Assembly (NCBI RefSeq): GCF_000014005.1
Contig: NC_008009.1
Span: forward strand, 4,030,001-4,094,000
DNA length: 64,000 nucleotides
Source: Candidatus Koribacter versatilis Ellin345
Lineage (GTDB): Bacteria > Acidobacteriota > Terriglobia > Terriglobales > Acidobacteriaceae
Reading direction: 5' to 3'
A program made the translations under genes and the position numbers. Below the pieces are notes generated by a model that ran no database searches, was not told the DNA's origin, and saw only the letters and a list, made by a program, of their open reading frames with translations. This document shows positions 16,294 to 24,835 of the stretch, piece by piece (position 1 is the first letter of the stretch; each line of letters opens with the position of its first letter).

Positions 16294-18147
16294 ATGGGGA
16301 AGTCATTTCTAGAGCGCCTTGGGGATGGGCCCATCCTTTGCGATGGCGCCATGGGTACGCTGCTGTACTCCAAGGGCATTTTCATCAATCGCTGTTACGA
16401 CGAGCTGAACCTCTCGCAGCCCGAACTGATCGGCGGGATCCACGCCGACTATGTCGCGAACGGCGCTGAAATCCTTGAAACCAACACCTTCGGCGCGAAC
16501 TCGTTCCGGTTGGCTCGTCACGGCTGCCAGGAGAAACTCGCGGACATCAACCGCGCCGGCGTAGAACTGGTTCGCAAAGCAATCAAGAACAATCAGGTGT
16601 ATGCGGCCGGCGCGGTTGGGCCGCTCGGCATTCGCATCGAGCCGCTCGGCAAGACCAGCCGTGACGAAGCACGCGATGCGTTCCGCGATCAGATTCGCGT
16701 ACTTGTGGATTCAGGCGTCGACCTGCTGATCCTCGAGACCTTCGGATATCTTGGCGAACTGCACCAGGCGATCCTCGCGGCGCGCGATGTCGATCCCAAA
16801 ATTCCGGTGGTTGCGCAGGTCACCATCGACGAAGACGGCAACTGCCTCGACGGCTCCAGTCCTGAACATTACGGCGCGCGCTTGACGGAGTGGGGCGCCG
16901 ACGTCATCGGCTGCAACTGCAGCGTCGGCCCGGTCGCGATGCTCGACGCGCTTGAGCGCCTCCGCGCGGCAACACCGAAGCCGCTCTCCGCGCAACCAAA
17001 CGCAGGAATTCCGCGCTCGGTCGAGGGCCGCAACATTTATCTCTGTTCGCCGGAATACATGGCGAGTTATGCGCGCAAGTTCGTCGGCGTGGGCGTGACG
17101 CTCGTCGGCGGCTGTTGCGGAACTACGCCGGACCACATCCGCTCCATGAAGTCGGCCCTGCGCGTGGGTGAGGCGCGGACCACTTCTTTTAAGGTGAAGA
17201 CCGAGGTGGAAGAACACGCCGTTGAGCCAACGCCGCTCGGACAGCGTTCTCGTGTCGGCGCCCGCATTGCGAGTGGCGAATTCCTCACGCTGGTCGAAAT
17301 TGTTCCGCCTAAGGGCGTGAACGCCGAGAAAGAAGTCGAAGGCGCTCGATACCTGATGTCCGTCGGGGTGGACGCGATCAACATCCCCGACAGCCCACGT
17401 GCTTCCGCGCGCATGAGCAACCAGGCTCTGTGCCTGCTGACGCAACAGCAGGTCGGCATTGAGACGGTGCTGCACTACACCTGTCGCGACAGGAACGTTC
17501 TGGGCATTCAGTCGGACTTGCTGGGCGCCAGCGCAATCGGGATCCGTAATTTGATCTGTATCACCGGCGATCCGCCGAAGATGGGCAACTATCCCGACGC
17601 TACCGCCGTGTTTGATGTGGATGCGATCGGCTTAGTGAACATCGTCAGCAACTTGAATCGCGGGCTGGATATCGGCGGCAACACCATCGGCACCGCGACG
17701 CAGTTCACGATTGCGGTCGGGGCGAATCCCGGTGCAGCAAACCTGGACGAGGAAATCCGCCGCTTCGAGTACAAAGTTGAAGCTGGAGCCGAGTACGCTG
17801 TCACCCAGCCGGTATTCGACCTGGCGCTGCTGGAGGAGTTCCTGAAGCGCATTGAGCACTGCCGCGTTCCGGTGGTTGCCGGGATTTGGCCGCTGAGCAG
17901 CGCCCGTAACGCCGAATTCATGAGGGACGAACTGAACATCTCCATTCCTGACGCGATTTACAACCGGATGGCCCGCACCACCAATGCGGACGCCGCCCGG
18001 GCAGAAGGTGTCGCGGTCGCCCGGGAAATGCTCCAGGCAGTCCGGCCAATGGTGCAAGGTACACAGCTGAGTGCCCCGTTTGGCCGGTATTCGGCGGCAG
18101 CGGACGTGCTGGAAGTTCTGGGAAGTTCCGACTCCGCCTGCGCGTAA
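16294..18147 (+). CDS. Bifunctional homocysteine S-methyltransferase / 5,10-methylenetetrahydrofolate reductase
   Basis: A 617-residue fusion. Residues about 1-290 are a zinc-dependent homocysteine methyltransferase, with DGAMGTLLYSKGIF at the start and zinc ligands Cys207 (GCNCSVG) and Cys274-Cys275 (GGCCGTTP). Residues about 320-600 are methylenetetrahydrofolate reductase (EIVPPKGVNAEKEVEG, HYTCRDRN, LICITGDPPKMG, VTQPVFD), which makes methyl-tetrahydrofolate. No cobalamin-binding domain follows, so this is the YitJ-like class rather than MetH. The methyl donor of the first domain in such fusions is not settled. It probably serves methionine synthesis or salvage. The start ATG 16294 lies just 72 bases from higB. 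Confidence 0.88.
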   Translation: MGKSFLERLGDGPILCDGAMGTLLYSKGIFINRCYDELNLSQPELIGGIHADYVANGAEILETNTFGANSFRLARHGCQEKLADINRAGVELVRKAIKNNQVYAAGAVGPLGIRIEPLGKTSRDEARDAFRDQIRVLVDSGVDLLILETFGYLGELHQAILAARDVDPKIPVVAQVTIDEDGNCLDGSSPEHYGARLTEWGADVIGCNCSVGPVAMLDALERLRAATPKPLSAQPNAGIPRSVEGRNIYLCSPEYMASYARKFVGVGVTLVGGCCGTTPDHIRSMKSALRVGEARTTSFKVKTEVEEHAVEPTPLGQRSRVGARIASGEFLTLVEIVPPKGVNAEKEVEGARYLMSVGVDAINIPDSPRASARMSNQALCLLTQQQVGIETVLHYTCRDRNVLGIQSDLLGASAIGIRNLICITGDPPKMGNYPDATAVFDVDAIGLVNIVSNLNRGLDIGGNTIGTATQFTIAVGANPGAANLDEEIRRFEYKVEAGAEYAVTQPVFDLALLEEFLKRIEHCRVPVVAGIWPLSSARNAEFMRDELNISIPDAIYNRMARTTNADAARAEGVAVAREMLQAVRPMVQGTQLSAPFGRYSAAADVLEVLGSSDSACA

Positions 18148-18238
18148 ATACTTCCGCGCCATTTGCGGACAATTACCTGAATATTTGCACCCGCGCGGTC
18201 GATTCGGCGCTAGAATTTTCTTGTAGAGAGGTTAGGCC

Positions 18239-18469
18239 TTGCCGAAGTTTGAAGAATGCCTGCAACGGCTCGAAGAAGTCGTCAACCAGTTGGAGCGCGG
18301 CGAAGTTCCGTTGGAACAAGCGCTCAAGCTGTTTGAAGAAGGCGTACAGCTCTCGAACTCGTGTCGTAAAGAGCTCGAAGAAGCAGAAGGCAAGGTAGAG
18401 ATCCTTCTCAAGCAGAACGGCAAGCTACAAGCCGAGCCGTTCGAGATTTCGGCCGACGCGAAGCACTAG
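18239..18469 (+). CDS. xseB: Exodeoxyribonuclease VII small subunit
   Basis: A 76-residue protein of the XseB family. The N-terminal FEECLQRLEEVVNQLERGEVPLEQALKLFEEG is the defining helical hairpin, here split by the GEV turn. The small subunit pairs with XseA to degrade single-stranded DNA. It starts at TTG 18239 with gagagg about 10 bases upstream; no in-frame ATG exists in this position. XseA is not adjacent, so the genes are separated in this genome or the large subunit lies outside the window. The family is sure, the start is fairly sure. Confidence 0.9.
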   Translation: MPKFEECLQRLEEVVNQLERGEVPLEQALKLFEEGVQLSNSCRKELEEAEGKVEILLKQNGKLQAEPFEISADAKH

Positions 18470-18543
18470 GCCGCAGTCACCCTGAAAGATCACAACCCTA
18501 AGCCCGGCCTCGAGGCCGGTGTTGACGAATCAGGGAGTCGTTG

Positions 18544-18918
18544 ATGCAACACTTATCTGTAGTTATCGCGCAGAAAGACCAGGCTGCCGCATCGCAGCTT
18601 GCGACTACGCTACGGGGACGCTTCCGCCATGTCGCGGTAGCGCACTCGAGCACCGAGATTCACGACGCCATTCTCAAGAACCGCGCCAACGCTGCCATTG
18701 TTGATTTGGAATTGCTGAAGAGCGACGACTTCCGCCAGCTCTGCCAGGAGTTCGATCACACTGCGATTGTCGCCACCCATCGCTCACCCGATGAAAAGAT
18801 GTGGATGGCCTGCCTCGAAAACGGTGCCGCCGATTGCTGCCAGCGTACCGATGTCGAAGGCATGCTGCGCGCAATCGCCAACAACGTGGCTCTTACACGC
18901 GCCGCGAGCGCGGCCTAA
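18544..18918 (+). CDS. Response-regulator-like pseudo-receiver protein
   Basis: A 124-residue single-domain protein with the receiver fold pattern (alternating strands and helices) and a potential phospho-acceptor at Asp54 in AAIVDLELLKSDD. Two hallmarks are missing: the N-terminal acidic pair is replaced by AQKDQ (only Asp12), and the conserved Lys near residue 95 appears as Gln-Arg (CCQRTDVEG). It is therefore likely a degenerate receiver that may not be phosphorylated in the usual way. No kinase or output domain is near. ATG 18544 is preferred over the TTG immediately before it. A strong terminator follows 20 bases after the stop. Confidence 0.65.
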   Translation: MQHLSVVIAQKDQAAASQLATTLRGRFRHVAVAHSSTEIHDAILKNRANAAIVDLELLKSDDFRQLCQEFDHTAIVATHRSPDEKMWMACLENGAADCCQRTDVEGMLRAIANNVALTRAASAA

Positions 18919-18938
18919 AGCGCTTCACCCCGGAAACG

Positions 18939-18963
18939 GCCCTGCCCGACGGCAGGGCTTTTT
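18939..18963 (+). terminator. Intrinsic terminator of the pseudo-receiver gene
   Basis: GCCCTGCC (18939-18946) pairs with GGCAGGGC (18951-18958) around a CGAC loop, followed by TTTTT (18959-18963). It is a textbook rho-independent terminator. Confidence 0.85.
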
Positions 18964-19069
18964 CCTTGGCTGGAAGCAAAGTCGTTGTCGATTTTGCGCG
19001 CCCGCAAACGACTATACGGTGAACGCGCCGGCGCGAATGTTTGTAAGGCCGGTCGCCAAGGAGATGCAC

Positions 19070-19471
19070 GTGAAATTCCTCTGCCTCGGATACTACGATC
19101 CTGCAAAACACGCCGCCCTGACCGAGAGTGAACGAACCGCTATGTACGATGAATGCTTTGCCTACGACGACCATCTGCGCGCCAATCGGCAATTTGGTCC
19201 GGGCGAAGCTCTTCAACTTCCTGAAACCGCACGGACCTTGCGACGGAAGAACGGAAAGACTCTCGTGACCGACGGTCCCTATGCGGAAACCAAGGAACAG
19301 ATCGGCGGCATCGGCGTGCTTGAGGCGCGGGCCATGGATCACGCAATTGAGCTCATATCGCAGCACCCGGCCCTGAAGTATGGGACAGTGTGGGAGCTAC
19401 GCCCAATCTTCGACATGAGCGAAATCATTCAGGCGAGCGAACAGCGACGGCAAAAAACCGACGCGCGATGA
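19070..19471 (+). CDS. YCII/DGPF-domain protein
   Basis: A 133-residue protein of the DGPF/YCII family, ferredoxin-like in fold and often encoded near ECF sigma factors. Visible marks are KFLCLGYYDP, MYDECFAYDDHLR, GEALQLPETARTLR, the signature DGPYAETKEQIGG and VWELRPIF near the end. GTG 19070 is chosen as start because aaggag (19058-19063) lies six bases before it and homologues begin with KFLCLGY; ATG 19064 would directly abut the ribosome site. Activity is unknown. The nearest gene partner is the convergent DNA ligase. Confidence 0.75.
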   Translation: MKFLCLGYYDPAKHAALTESERTAMYDECFAYDDHLRANRQFGPGEALQLPETARTLRRKNGKTLVTDGPYAETKEQIGGIGVLEARAMDHAIELISQHPALKYGTVWELRPIFDMSEIIQASEQRRQKTDAR

Positions 19472-19478
19472 GGCACGT

Positions 19479-20603
19479 CTAGGCCGCGAGGAATTGGTCC
19501 ATTGAGCCGCGTTGTTTTGCTGGCGTGATCTGCTCATAGGTGCAGCTCTTCGGTTCTTTCTCCGGACGCCAGCGCAGGAACTTGGTGCCGTGGCGAAAGC
19601 GTCCGCCGGAGAAGTGGTCGTAGCTGACCTCGCAGACGAGTTTGGGATCGAGCCGCTCCCACTCGCCGGTACGCTCTGTGCTCCATCGGCTCGGGCCGCC
19701 CGGAGCTTTGCCGGTAAAGCCTTCGCCGTTCATGTAGGGCTTCAAGATCTTCTTTAACTGTTTGCGCTCTTCCCTTGCAAAGCTGGAGCTGAAGCCGATG
19801 TGGTCGAGTTGGCCTTCGTCGTTGTAGACGCCGAGCAGGAGCGAGCCGACCTCGCCGCCTTTCGACGCGTAGCGGAATCCGCCGACGACGCAATCAGCGG
19901 TGCGAATGCGTTTGATCTTGCGCATGGCGCGCTCGCCCGATTGATACGGTTGGTCGAGCGCTTTCGCCACCACGCCATCGAATCCAATGACAGCCAGTTT
20001 CTTCATCCACTTCTCAGCTTCGGCGTGATCGCGGGTCATGGGAGAGAGGCGGACGCTCGCGTTTCCCTTGAACGTCTTGAAGAACAGCTCGAGGCGTTCG
20101 CGGCGGGCGGCCTGCGTTTCTTCGACGAGCGAATGCGCTTTGTCATCCACGAGAAGATCGAACACGAGATAGGTCGCTGGGGTCTCCACCGAAAGCTTCT
20201 TGATCCGGCTTGCCGCGGGATGAATGCGCATGAGCAGATCGTCGAACGAGAGGTGGCCGTTGCGCAGGATCACGATCTCCCCATCGAGCACGAACTCTGT
20301 CGGCTTGAGCTTCAGCAACGCTTCCACGATTTCCGGGAAGTAACGGCCGAGCGGCTGCCCGGCTTTGGATTGCAACTCGACGGTGTCGCCATCGCGGAAC
20401 GCCACGCAGCGGAAGCCATCCCACTTGGGCTCGTATTGCCAGAGCGCGCCTTCGGGAATGGCGTCCACCAGCTTGGCTTCCATCGGCGGGAAAGGCGGCT
20501 GGATGGGGAGCTTTAACTTTTGAAACTGTTGCTTTAAGTCTTCGGCGGAAACGGCGCCGTCGGAGAGCTTCGGTGACTTCTTAACTGCGGAGCGACGCGG
20601 CAT
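19479..20603 (-). CDS. ATP-dependent DNA ligase (LigC/LigD-type ligase domain)
   Basis: A 374-residue ligase. Nucleotidyl-transferase motif I is EPKWDGFR with adenylation at Lys60. Motif III (FVLDGEIVI) and motif IV (IGFDGVVAKAL) follow, and the OB-fold part ends with LVCEVSYDHFSGGRFRHGTKFLRWRPEKEP. It lacks polymerase and phosphoesterase domains of full LigD, so it resembles stand-alone LigC-type enzymes that seal nicks with ATP. A proline-rich segment at residues 28-42 precedes the core. No Ku or polymerase gene is nearby. The gene runs convergent to the DGPF gene and divergent from the Gfo/Idh gene. Confidence 0.87.
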   Translation of the reverse strand: MPRRSAVKKSPKLSDGAVSAEDLKQQFQKLKLPIQPPFPPMEAKLVDAIPEGALWQYEPKWDGFRCVAFRDGDTVELQSKAGQPLGRYFPEIVEALLKLKPTEFVLDGEIVILRNGHLSFDDLLMRIHPAASRIKKLSVETPATYLVFDLLVDDKAHSLVEETQAARRERLELFFKTFKGNASVRLSPMTRDHAEAEKWMKKLAVIGFDGVVAKALDQPYQSGERAMRKIKRIRTADCVVGGFRYASKGGEVGSLLLGVYNDEGQLDHIGFSSSFAREERKQLKKILKPYMNGEGFTGKAPGGPSRWSTERTGEWERLDPKLVCEVSYDHFSGGRFRHGTKFLRWRPEKEPKSCTYEQITPAKQRGSMDQFLAA

Positions 20604-20655
20604 GTTGGATTGGATGCCAGCCAGGCAATCGCCGCTGTTCTACAATCCTCGCGAG

Positions 20656-21744
20656 ATGGCCACAATGAAAACTCTCAACCTCGCCATGATCGGCCAGGGC
20701 TTTATGGGCCGGGCGCACTCCAACGCCTTTCACCAGGTCAACCACTTCTTCGATACCGCCTTCAACCTCAACTTGAACGTCGTCTGCGGACGCGATGAAA
20801 ACAAGCTTCGCGAGGTGGCTTCGCGCTGGGGCTGGTCCGAGACCGAAACCGATTGGCGCAAACTCATTGATCGGCCAGATATCGACGTGATCGACATTGG
20901 AGCGCCGAACCATCTCCATGCGGAGATCGCCATCGCGGCGGCCGAGGCAGGCAAGATTGTTTGGTGCGAGAAGCCGCTGGCTATGGACGTCGCCGAAGCC
21001 GAGCGCATGGTGAAAGCCGTGGCGGGAAAACCGAATCTCGTCTGGTTCAACTACCGTCGCGTGCCTGCGATCGCGTTCGCCCGGCAGCTTATTGGCGACG
21101 GACGCATTGGCGAGGTTTACCACTACCGCGCTACCTACCTGAACAGCAGCGGACTCAACGCAACGCGCGGCAACACCTGGCGCTACAAGAAAGAAACTGC
21201 CGGTTCCGGCGCCGCCGGCGATTTGCTCTCGCACCTGATCGATCTCGCGCTCTGGCTCAATGGGCCGATCAGCGAAGTCTGCGGGTTGCTCAAGACGTTT
21301 GTTCCCGGCCGCGAGGTGGACGACGCTGCCATCACCATGGCGCGCTTCGCCAACGGCAGCGTCGGGACGCTCGAAGCCACGCGCTACGGCACCGGCAATC
21401 GCAACCGCAACATGTTCGAGATCCACGGCTCAAAGGGCGCGCTCGTTTTCAACCTCGAAGATATGAACCGCCTCCAGTTCTACGACGTCAACGACGCGCC
21501 GGAGAATGGCATGCGGACGATCCTCGCTACCGGCCCAGGGCATCCGTACGTGAACGACTTCTGGCCTCCGGGACACCTCATCGGGTACGAACACAGCTTC
21601 ATCGCAACGCTTGCCGACTTCCTTAAAGCGCTGCATGAAGGAACGGAGTTTCACGCGAACTTCGAAGACGGGCTGAAAGTGCAGAAGCTGGTGGCGGCGG
21701 TGGAGGAATCGGCGGAGAAGAAGAAATGGACGACACTGGCTTAA
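20656..21744 (+). CDS. Gfo/Idh/MocA-family NAD(P)-dependent oxidoreductase
   Basis: A 362-residue dehydrogenase-like protein. Residues 5-125 form the Rossmann nucleotide-binding domain (AMIGQGFMGRAHSNAF, IDVIDIGAPNHLHAEIAIAA), followed by the family's WCEKPLAMDVAEAE with the conserved Lys in EKP. The C-terminal dimer and substrate domain includes GDLLSHLIDLALWL with the usual His. Substrate is probably a sugar, inositol or related polyol, but cannot be told from sequence. ATG 20656 or ATG 20665 could start it; 20656 is listed. The upstream gene is divergent, and no sugar operon is visible around it. Confidence 0.82.
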   Translation: MATMKTLNLAMIGQGFMGRAHSNAFHQVNHFFDTAFNLNLNVVCGRDENKLREVASRWGWSETETDWRKLIDRPDIDVIDIGAPNHLHAEIAIAAAEAGKIVWCEKPLAMDVAEAERMVKAVAGKPNLVWFNYRRVPAIAFARQLIGDGRIGEVYHYRATYLNSSGLNATRGNTWRYKKETAGSGAAGDLLSHLIDLALWLNGPISEVCGLLKTFVPGREVDDAAITMARFANGSVGTLEATRYGTGNRNRNMFEIHGSKGALVFNLEDMNRLQFYDVNDAPENGMRTILATGPGHPYVNDFWPPGHLIGYEHSFIATLADFLKALHEGTEFHANFEDGLKVQKLVAAVEESAEKKKWTTLA

Positions 21745-21767
21745 GGAGTCAATCGTCCCCTGGACGT

Positions 21768-22130
21768 TCAAGACGAAGCCGATCCAAGCAGAGCTTTTAG
21801 TTCTTGATCTTCTGCATGGGCTCGCAATTCGCCTCCTCCTGGCATCCGTGCAACCTTCGCTCCGGATTCCAGCAAAAGCTGGGCTACAGCTTTGTGTTGT
21901 CCGAGTACCGCGGCAAAGAGCGCCGTAAAACCGGTCTCGATGCCATGATTTACGTTCGCACCCGAGTCAATTAGCAACCGCAGTGCTGCAACATCACCGC
22001 GTCCAGCCGCATGAAAGAGCGCAGTCCAGCCTTGCACGTCAACCGCATCGATTTGCGGATGCTTTGCCAACGCTTCGCGAAGCGCGATCATATCGCTTCT
22101 CTTCGCCGCTGCGATAAGGTCCGTCGTCAT
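21768..22130 (-). CDS. Small ankyrin-repeat protein
   Basis: A 120-residue protein made of about three ankyrin repeats: one imperfect at the N-terminus, then GWTALFHAAGRGDVAALRLL and GFTALFAAVLGQHKAVAQLL with the classic T-A-L-x-x-A pattern. There is no signal peptide or other domain, so it is a small cytosolic protein-binding scaffold. The partner is unknown. It lies convergent to the Gfo/Idh gene and its start is about 78 bases from the divergent farnesyl diphosphate synthase gene. Confidence 0.75.
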   Translation of the reverse strand: MTTDLIAAAKRSDMIALREALAKHPQIDAVDVQGWTALFHAAGRGDVAALRLLIDSGANVNHGIETGFTALFAAVLGQHKAVAQLLLESGAKVARMPGGGELRAHAEDQELKALLGSASS

Positions 22131-22207
22131 GGTCGGGAATTATGGCACAGACATACGCATGCACTCAGGCGCGATTCTCTGTATCCGATTGTTATACTTC
22201 TTGTTTC

Positions 22208-23089
22208 ATGCTGAAAGAAACTCTCGAACAGGGGCGCATTCTCGCCGACGCAGCTCTCGAGCGGCTTTTGCCGCCGGGAACGCAGCGGCCGCCGAGCATT
22301 CACCAGGCGATGCGCCATAGCGTTTTTGCCGGGGGCAAGCGGCTGCGGCCCATCCTGGTGATGGAAGCAGCGCGCATGATTACCGGCTCGCTGCCCGATG
22401 GCGTGGACGAACTCGGCGCCGCTCTCGAGATGCTCCACACCTACTCGCTCATTCACGACGACCTGCCCGCGCTCGACAACGACGACCTGCGCCGCGGCCG
22501 CCCGACCTGCCACGTGGCGTTCGGCGAAGCCACCGCGATCCTCGCCGGCGACGCGCTCCAGACTTACGCCTACGAAGTGATGGCACGCCTGCGCACGACG
22601 GCAGAAGCCAGGGTCCAGATCATCGAAGAAGTCGCGCACGCCACCGGCACCATCGACGGCATGATCGGCGGCCAGGTCCTCGACCTCGAAGCCGAGCACA
22701 CCCACGCCGATGCTGCCACGGTGGAATACATCCACCGCTCGAAGACCGGTGCGCTGATTACTGCAAGCGTGGTCGCGGGCGGACTTTATGCCGGCGCTGA
22801 CAAAGCCCAAGTCCAGCGCATCCGCGAGTTTGGGAAGTCGGCGGGGTTGGCGTTCCAGATCGTGGATGATGTGCTCGACGTAACGCAGACCTCAGAGCAG
22901 TTGGGCAAAACCGCCGGCAAAGATACGAAGTCGGAGAAATCCACTTGGCCGTCGTTGTATGGCGTCGACAAGTCGCTGGAGATGGCCGACGAGCTGGTGT
23001 ACACAGCGAACAAACGCCTTGATAGCTTCGGCGAGCGCGCGACGACGTTAAAGGAATTGGCGAAGTTTCTGGTGGAACGAAAGAAGTAA
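22208..23089 (+). CDS. ispA: Farnesyl diphosphate synthase (class I short-chain polyprenyl synthase)
   Basis: A 293-residue enzyme that condenses isopentenyl diphosphate with allylic diphosphates. The first Asp-rich motif is HDDLPALDNDDLRRG, the second is FQIVDDVLDVT, and the substrate-contact segments FAGGKRLRPILV and MIGGQVLDLEAE are present. The TYS residues before the first motif and its DDxxxxD spacing are those of bacterial short-chain synthases, so farnesyl diphosphate is the likely main product. ATG 22208 gives the usual N-terminus; an upstream in-frame start at 22142 is less likely. It supplies precursor for quinones, undecaprenol and hopanoids. Confidence 0.88.
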   Translation: MLKETLEQGRILADAALERLLPPGTQRPPSIHQAMRHSVFAGGKRLRPILVMEAARMITGSLPDGVDELGAALEMLHTYSLIHDDLPALDNDDLRRGRPTCHVAFGEATAILAGDALQTYAYEVMARLRTTAEARVQIIEEVAHATGTIDGMIGGQVLDLEAEHTHADAATVEYIHRSKTGALITASVVAGGLYAGADKAQVQRIREFGKSAGLAFQIVDDVLDVTQTSEQLGKTAGKDTKSEKSTWPSLYGVDKSLEMADELVYTANKRLDSFGERATTLKELAKFLVERKK

Positions 23090-23093
23090 GGGA

Positions 23094-23163
23094 ACCACAG
23101 AGGCACATAGAGCTCAGAGGTTTTAGAATTCTTTGCCCTCTGTGTTCTCTGTGCCTCTGTGGT
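23094..23163. repeat. Intergenic inverted repeat (ACCACAGAGGCACA type)
   Basis: ACCACAGAGGCACA (23094-23107) pairs perfectly with TGTGCCTCTGTGGT (23150-23163). The inner arms (CAGAGG near 23115 and CCTCTG near 23138) extend the pairing. It fills most of the gap between ispA and bshB1. The wording resembles dispersed intergenic repeats common in soil bacteria; copy number cannot be checked here. Confidence 0.7.
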
Positions 23164-23174
23164 GAGAAAGATTT

Positions 23175-23930
23175 ATGACTGACCTCGACATTCTCGCGCT
23201 AGCCGCGCACCGTGATGACGTAGAGCAGACCTGCGGCGGCACCTTGCTCAAAGCCGCTCAAGCAGGTCAGCGCTGCGGCATCCTCGACCTGACCCGGGGC
23301 GAGATGGGCACTCGCGGCGATGCTGACACGCGCGGTCGCGAGGCAGACGCTGCTGCGAAGATTCTCAAAGCGCAGTGGCGCCAGGCTCTCGATCTTCCTG
23401 ATGGCCGTGTCGAGAATACCTTCAAGAACAAGTTGAAGGTTGCGCGGGTTCTGCGCGAAGTGCGACCGAGGGTGCTGATTCTTCCCTACTGGCAGGGGCG
23501 GCATCCCGATCACTACACTGCCTCGACGCTCGGCTACGAAGCGACCTTCCTCGCCGGTCTGACCAAGCTTGGTTCCACTCCCGCCACTGCCGCCATCGAA
23601 GACGCCGAACAGTTTCTCGCGTTGAAGCCGCATCGGCCGTACAAGATCGTGTACGCCAGCCTTTATTACGACGTGCGTCCCTCGTTCGTGGTGGACATCT
23701 CCGCCCAGTTCGACGCCAAGGTGCAATCGCTGCTCGCGTACGAGTCGCAATACTCCGATCAGTCGGCGGGAACCGGGCTCTTCCCGGCACATGCGGAAGT
23801 CCGCCAACGCCTCGAGACCATGGCGCGCTTCTACGGATTGCTTGCGGGCGTGGACTACGCCGAACCCTTCGTGCAGAAGGAAGTCGGTCTCGTGGAAGAC
23901 CTGACCTTAATTCCGGTTAAGTCAATGTAA
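23175..23930 (+). CDS. bshB1: PIG-L family deacetylase, BshB1-like (bacillithiol biosynthesis)
   Basis: A 251-residue zinc deacetylase of the LmbE/PIG-L family. The metal motif near the N-terminus reads AAHRDDVE where most family members have AHPDDVE. LDLTRGEMGTRG, ALDLPDGRVEN, the second metal motif GRHPDHYTA and YESQYSDQSAGTG are characteristic of BshB1, which removes the acetyl group from GlcNAc-malate to make the bacillithiol precursor. bshA and bshC are not in the window. The Pro to Arg change beside the metal ligands is unusual but does not remove a ligand. Confidence 0.82.
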   Translation: MTDLDILALAAHRDDVEQTCGGTLLKAAQAGQRCGILDLTRGEMGTRGDADTRGREADAAAKILKAQWRQALDLPDGRVENTFKNKLKVARVLREVRPRVLILPYWQGRHPDHYTASTLGYEATFLAGLTKLGSTPATAAIEDAEQFLALKPHRPYKIVYASLYYDVRPSFVVDISAQFDAKVQSLLAYESQYSDQSAGTGLFPAHAEVRQRLETMARFYGLLAGVDYAEPFVQKEVGLVEDLTLIPVKSM

Positions 23931-24046
23931 ATATCTGTAGCGGACATCCCGCAGTTCTGTTCTGCTCCTCTCACCGGAAAGGTACTCGTAACGAGCAATT
24001 CCGTCGTAAACTACTTGCCGAACCTTGGGGAACCTGGAGCCCTTTT

Positions 24047-24835
24047 GTGCGCAAACTCATCAGCGGAGTGTCGGTCGCGTTTCTTCTGCTGATGTTGTTT
24101 GGTTGCGGCGCTGCGAACCTCAACTCCTCGCTCAACTCCCAGCAGATGTCGATCGCCTCCGGCAATTGGAGTTTTGGCGCGTCGTCCTCCACGCGGCCCG
24201 GCACCGGACAGTTCCTGATTGGCGGCCACCTCGAGCAGCACGATCATACCGTCAGCGGAATCCTGCACGTCGCCAGTTCGCGTTGCTTCAACGTGGATAA
24301 GGATGTCGCCGTGAGCGGAACGATTGAAGGCGATACGCTCAGCCTCACGTCGCTGCCGATCAAGGGCCAGACGCTGCGCGCCTCGCTCATCGGCCACGAT
24401 TCTTCGATGGTCGGCAGCTACTCATTCACCGGCGGTTGCAGCAACGGTGATGAAGGCAGCCTCACCGCGAATCTCATGCCGACGATTTCCGGCATGTGGA
24501 ATGCACTCGACGAACATGCCGACAAGTCCGTGTCGAGCGTGAGCCTCGCGCTTGCGCAGAGCGACAATGCCAACGGGCACGGAGTGTATCCGCTCTCCGG
24601 CACGCTGACGTCACTGGGATCGCAGTGCCAGATTTCGGGACGAATCACCTCGGGATATCTGGCAGGCTCAATCGTGGTGATCAACTCCGTAACCCAGGAA
24701 TCGTCCGGCGGTACAGGGGCGATGAGGATTGAGGGCGACCTCGCGGCGGGCATTAAGCCGAGCATTACCGGGGCCTTTAGTTACAGCGCCGGAGCGTGCA
24801 GGGACCAGGCAGGCGTGCTAACCTTCACACCCTGA
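24047..24835 (+). CDS. Putative lipoprotein of unknown function
   Basis: A 262-residue exported protein. The N-terminus RKLISGVSVAFLLLMLFGCG is a lipoprotein signal with the lipobox LFGC, so the mature protein would be anchored by Cys at about residue 20. The rest is Ser/Gly/Thr-rich and beta-strand-forming, with two similar halves (NWSFGASSS/GGHLEQHDHTVSGILHVASSRC and ISGMWNA/LSGTLTSLGSQCQISGRI), each carrying a Cys, as in repeated beta-barrel or sandwich modules. GTG 24047 follows a weak ribosome site. No known function is recognised. It overlaps the next gene by TGATG. Confidence 0.65.
   Translation: MRKLISGVSVAFLLLMLFGCGAANLNSSLNSQQMSIASGNWSFGASSSTRPGTGQFLIGGHLEQHDHTVSGILHVASSRCFNVDKDVAVSGTIEGDTLSLTSLPIKGQTLRASLIGHDSSMVGSYSFTGGCSNGDEGSLTANLMPTISGMWNALDEHADKSVSSVSLALAQSDNANGHGVYPLSGTLTSLGSQCQISGRITSGYLAGSIVVINSVTQESSGGTGAMRIEGDLAAGIKPSITGAFSYSAGACRDQAGVLTFTP

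Noticed and set aside
18185-18216. Promoter TTGCAC/TAGAAT before xseB
   Set aside because: Spacing is 20 bases, too long for a confident sigma-70 promoter.
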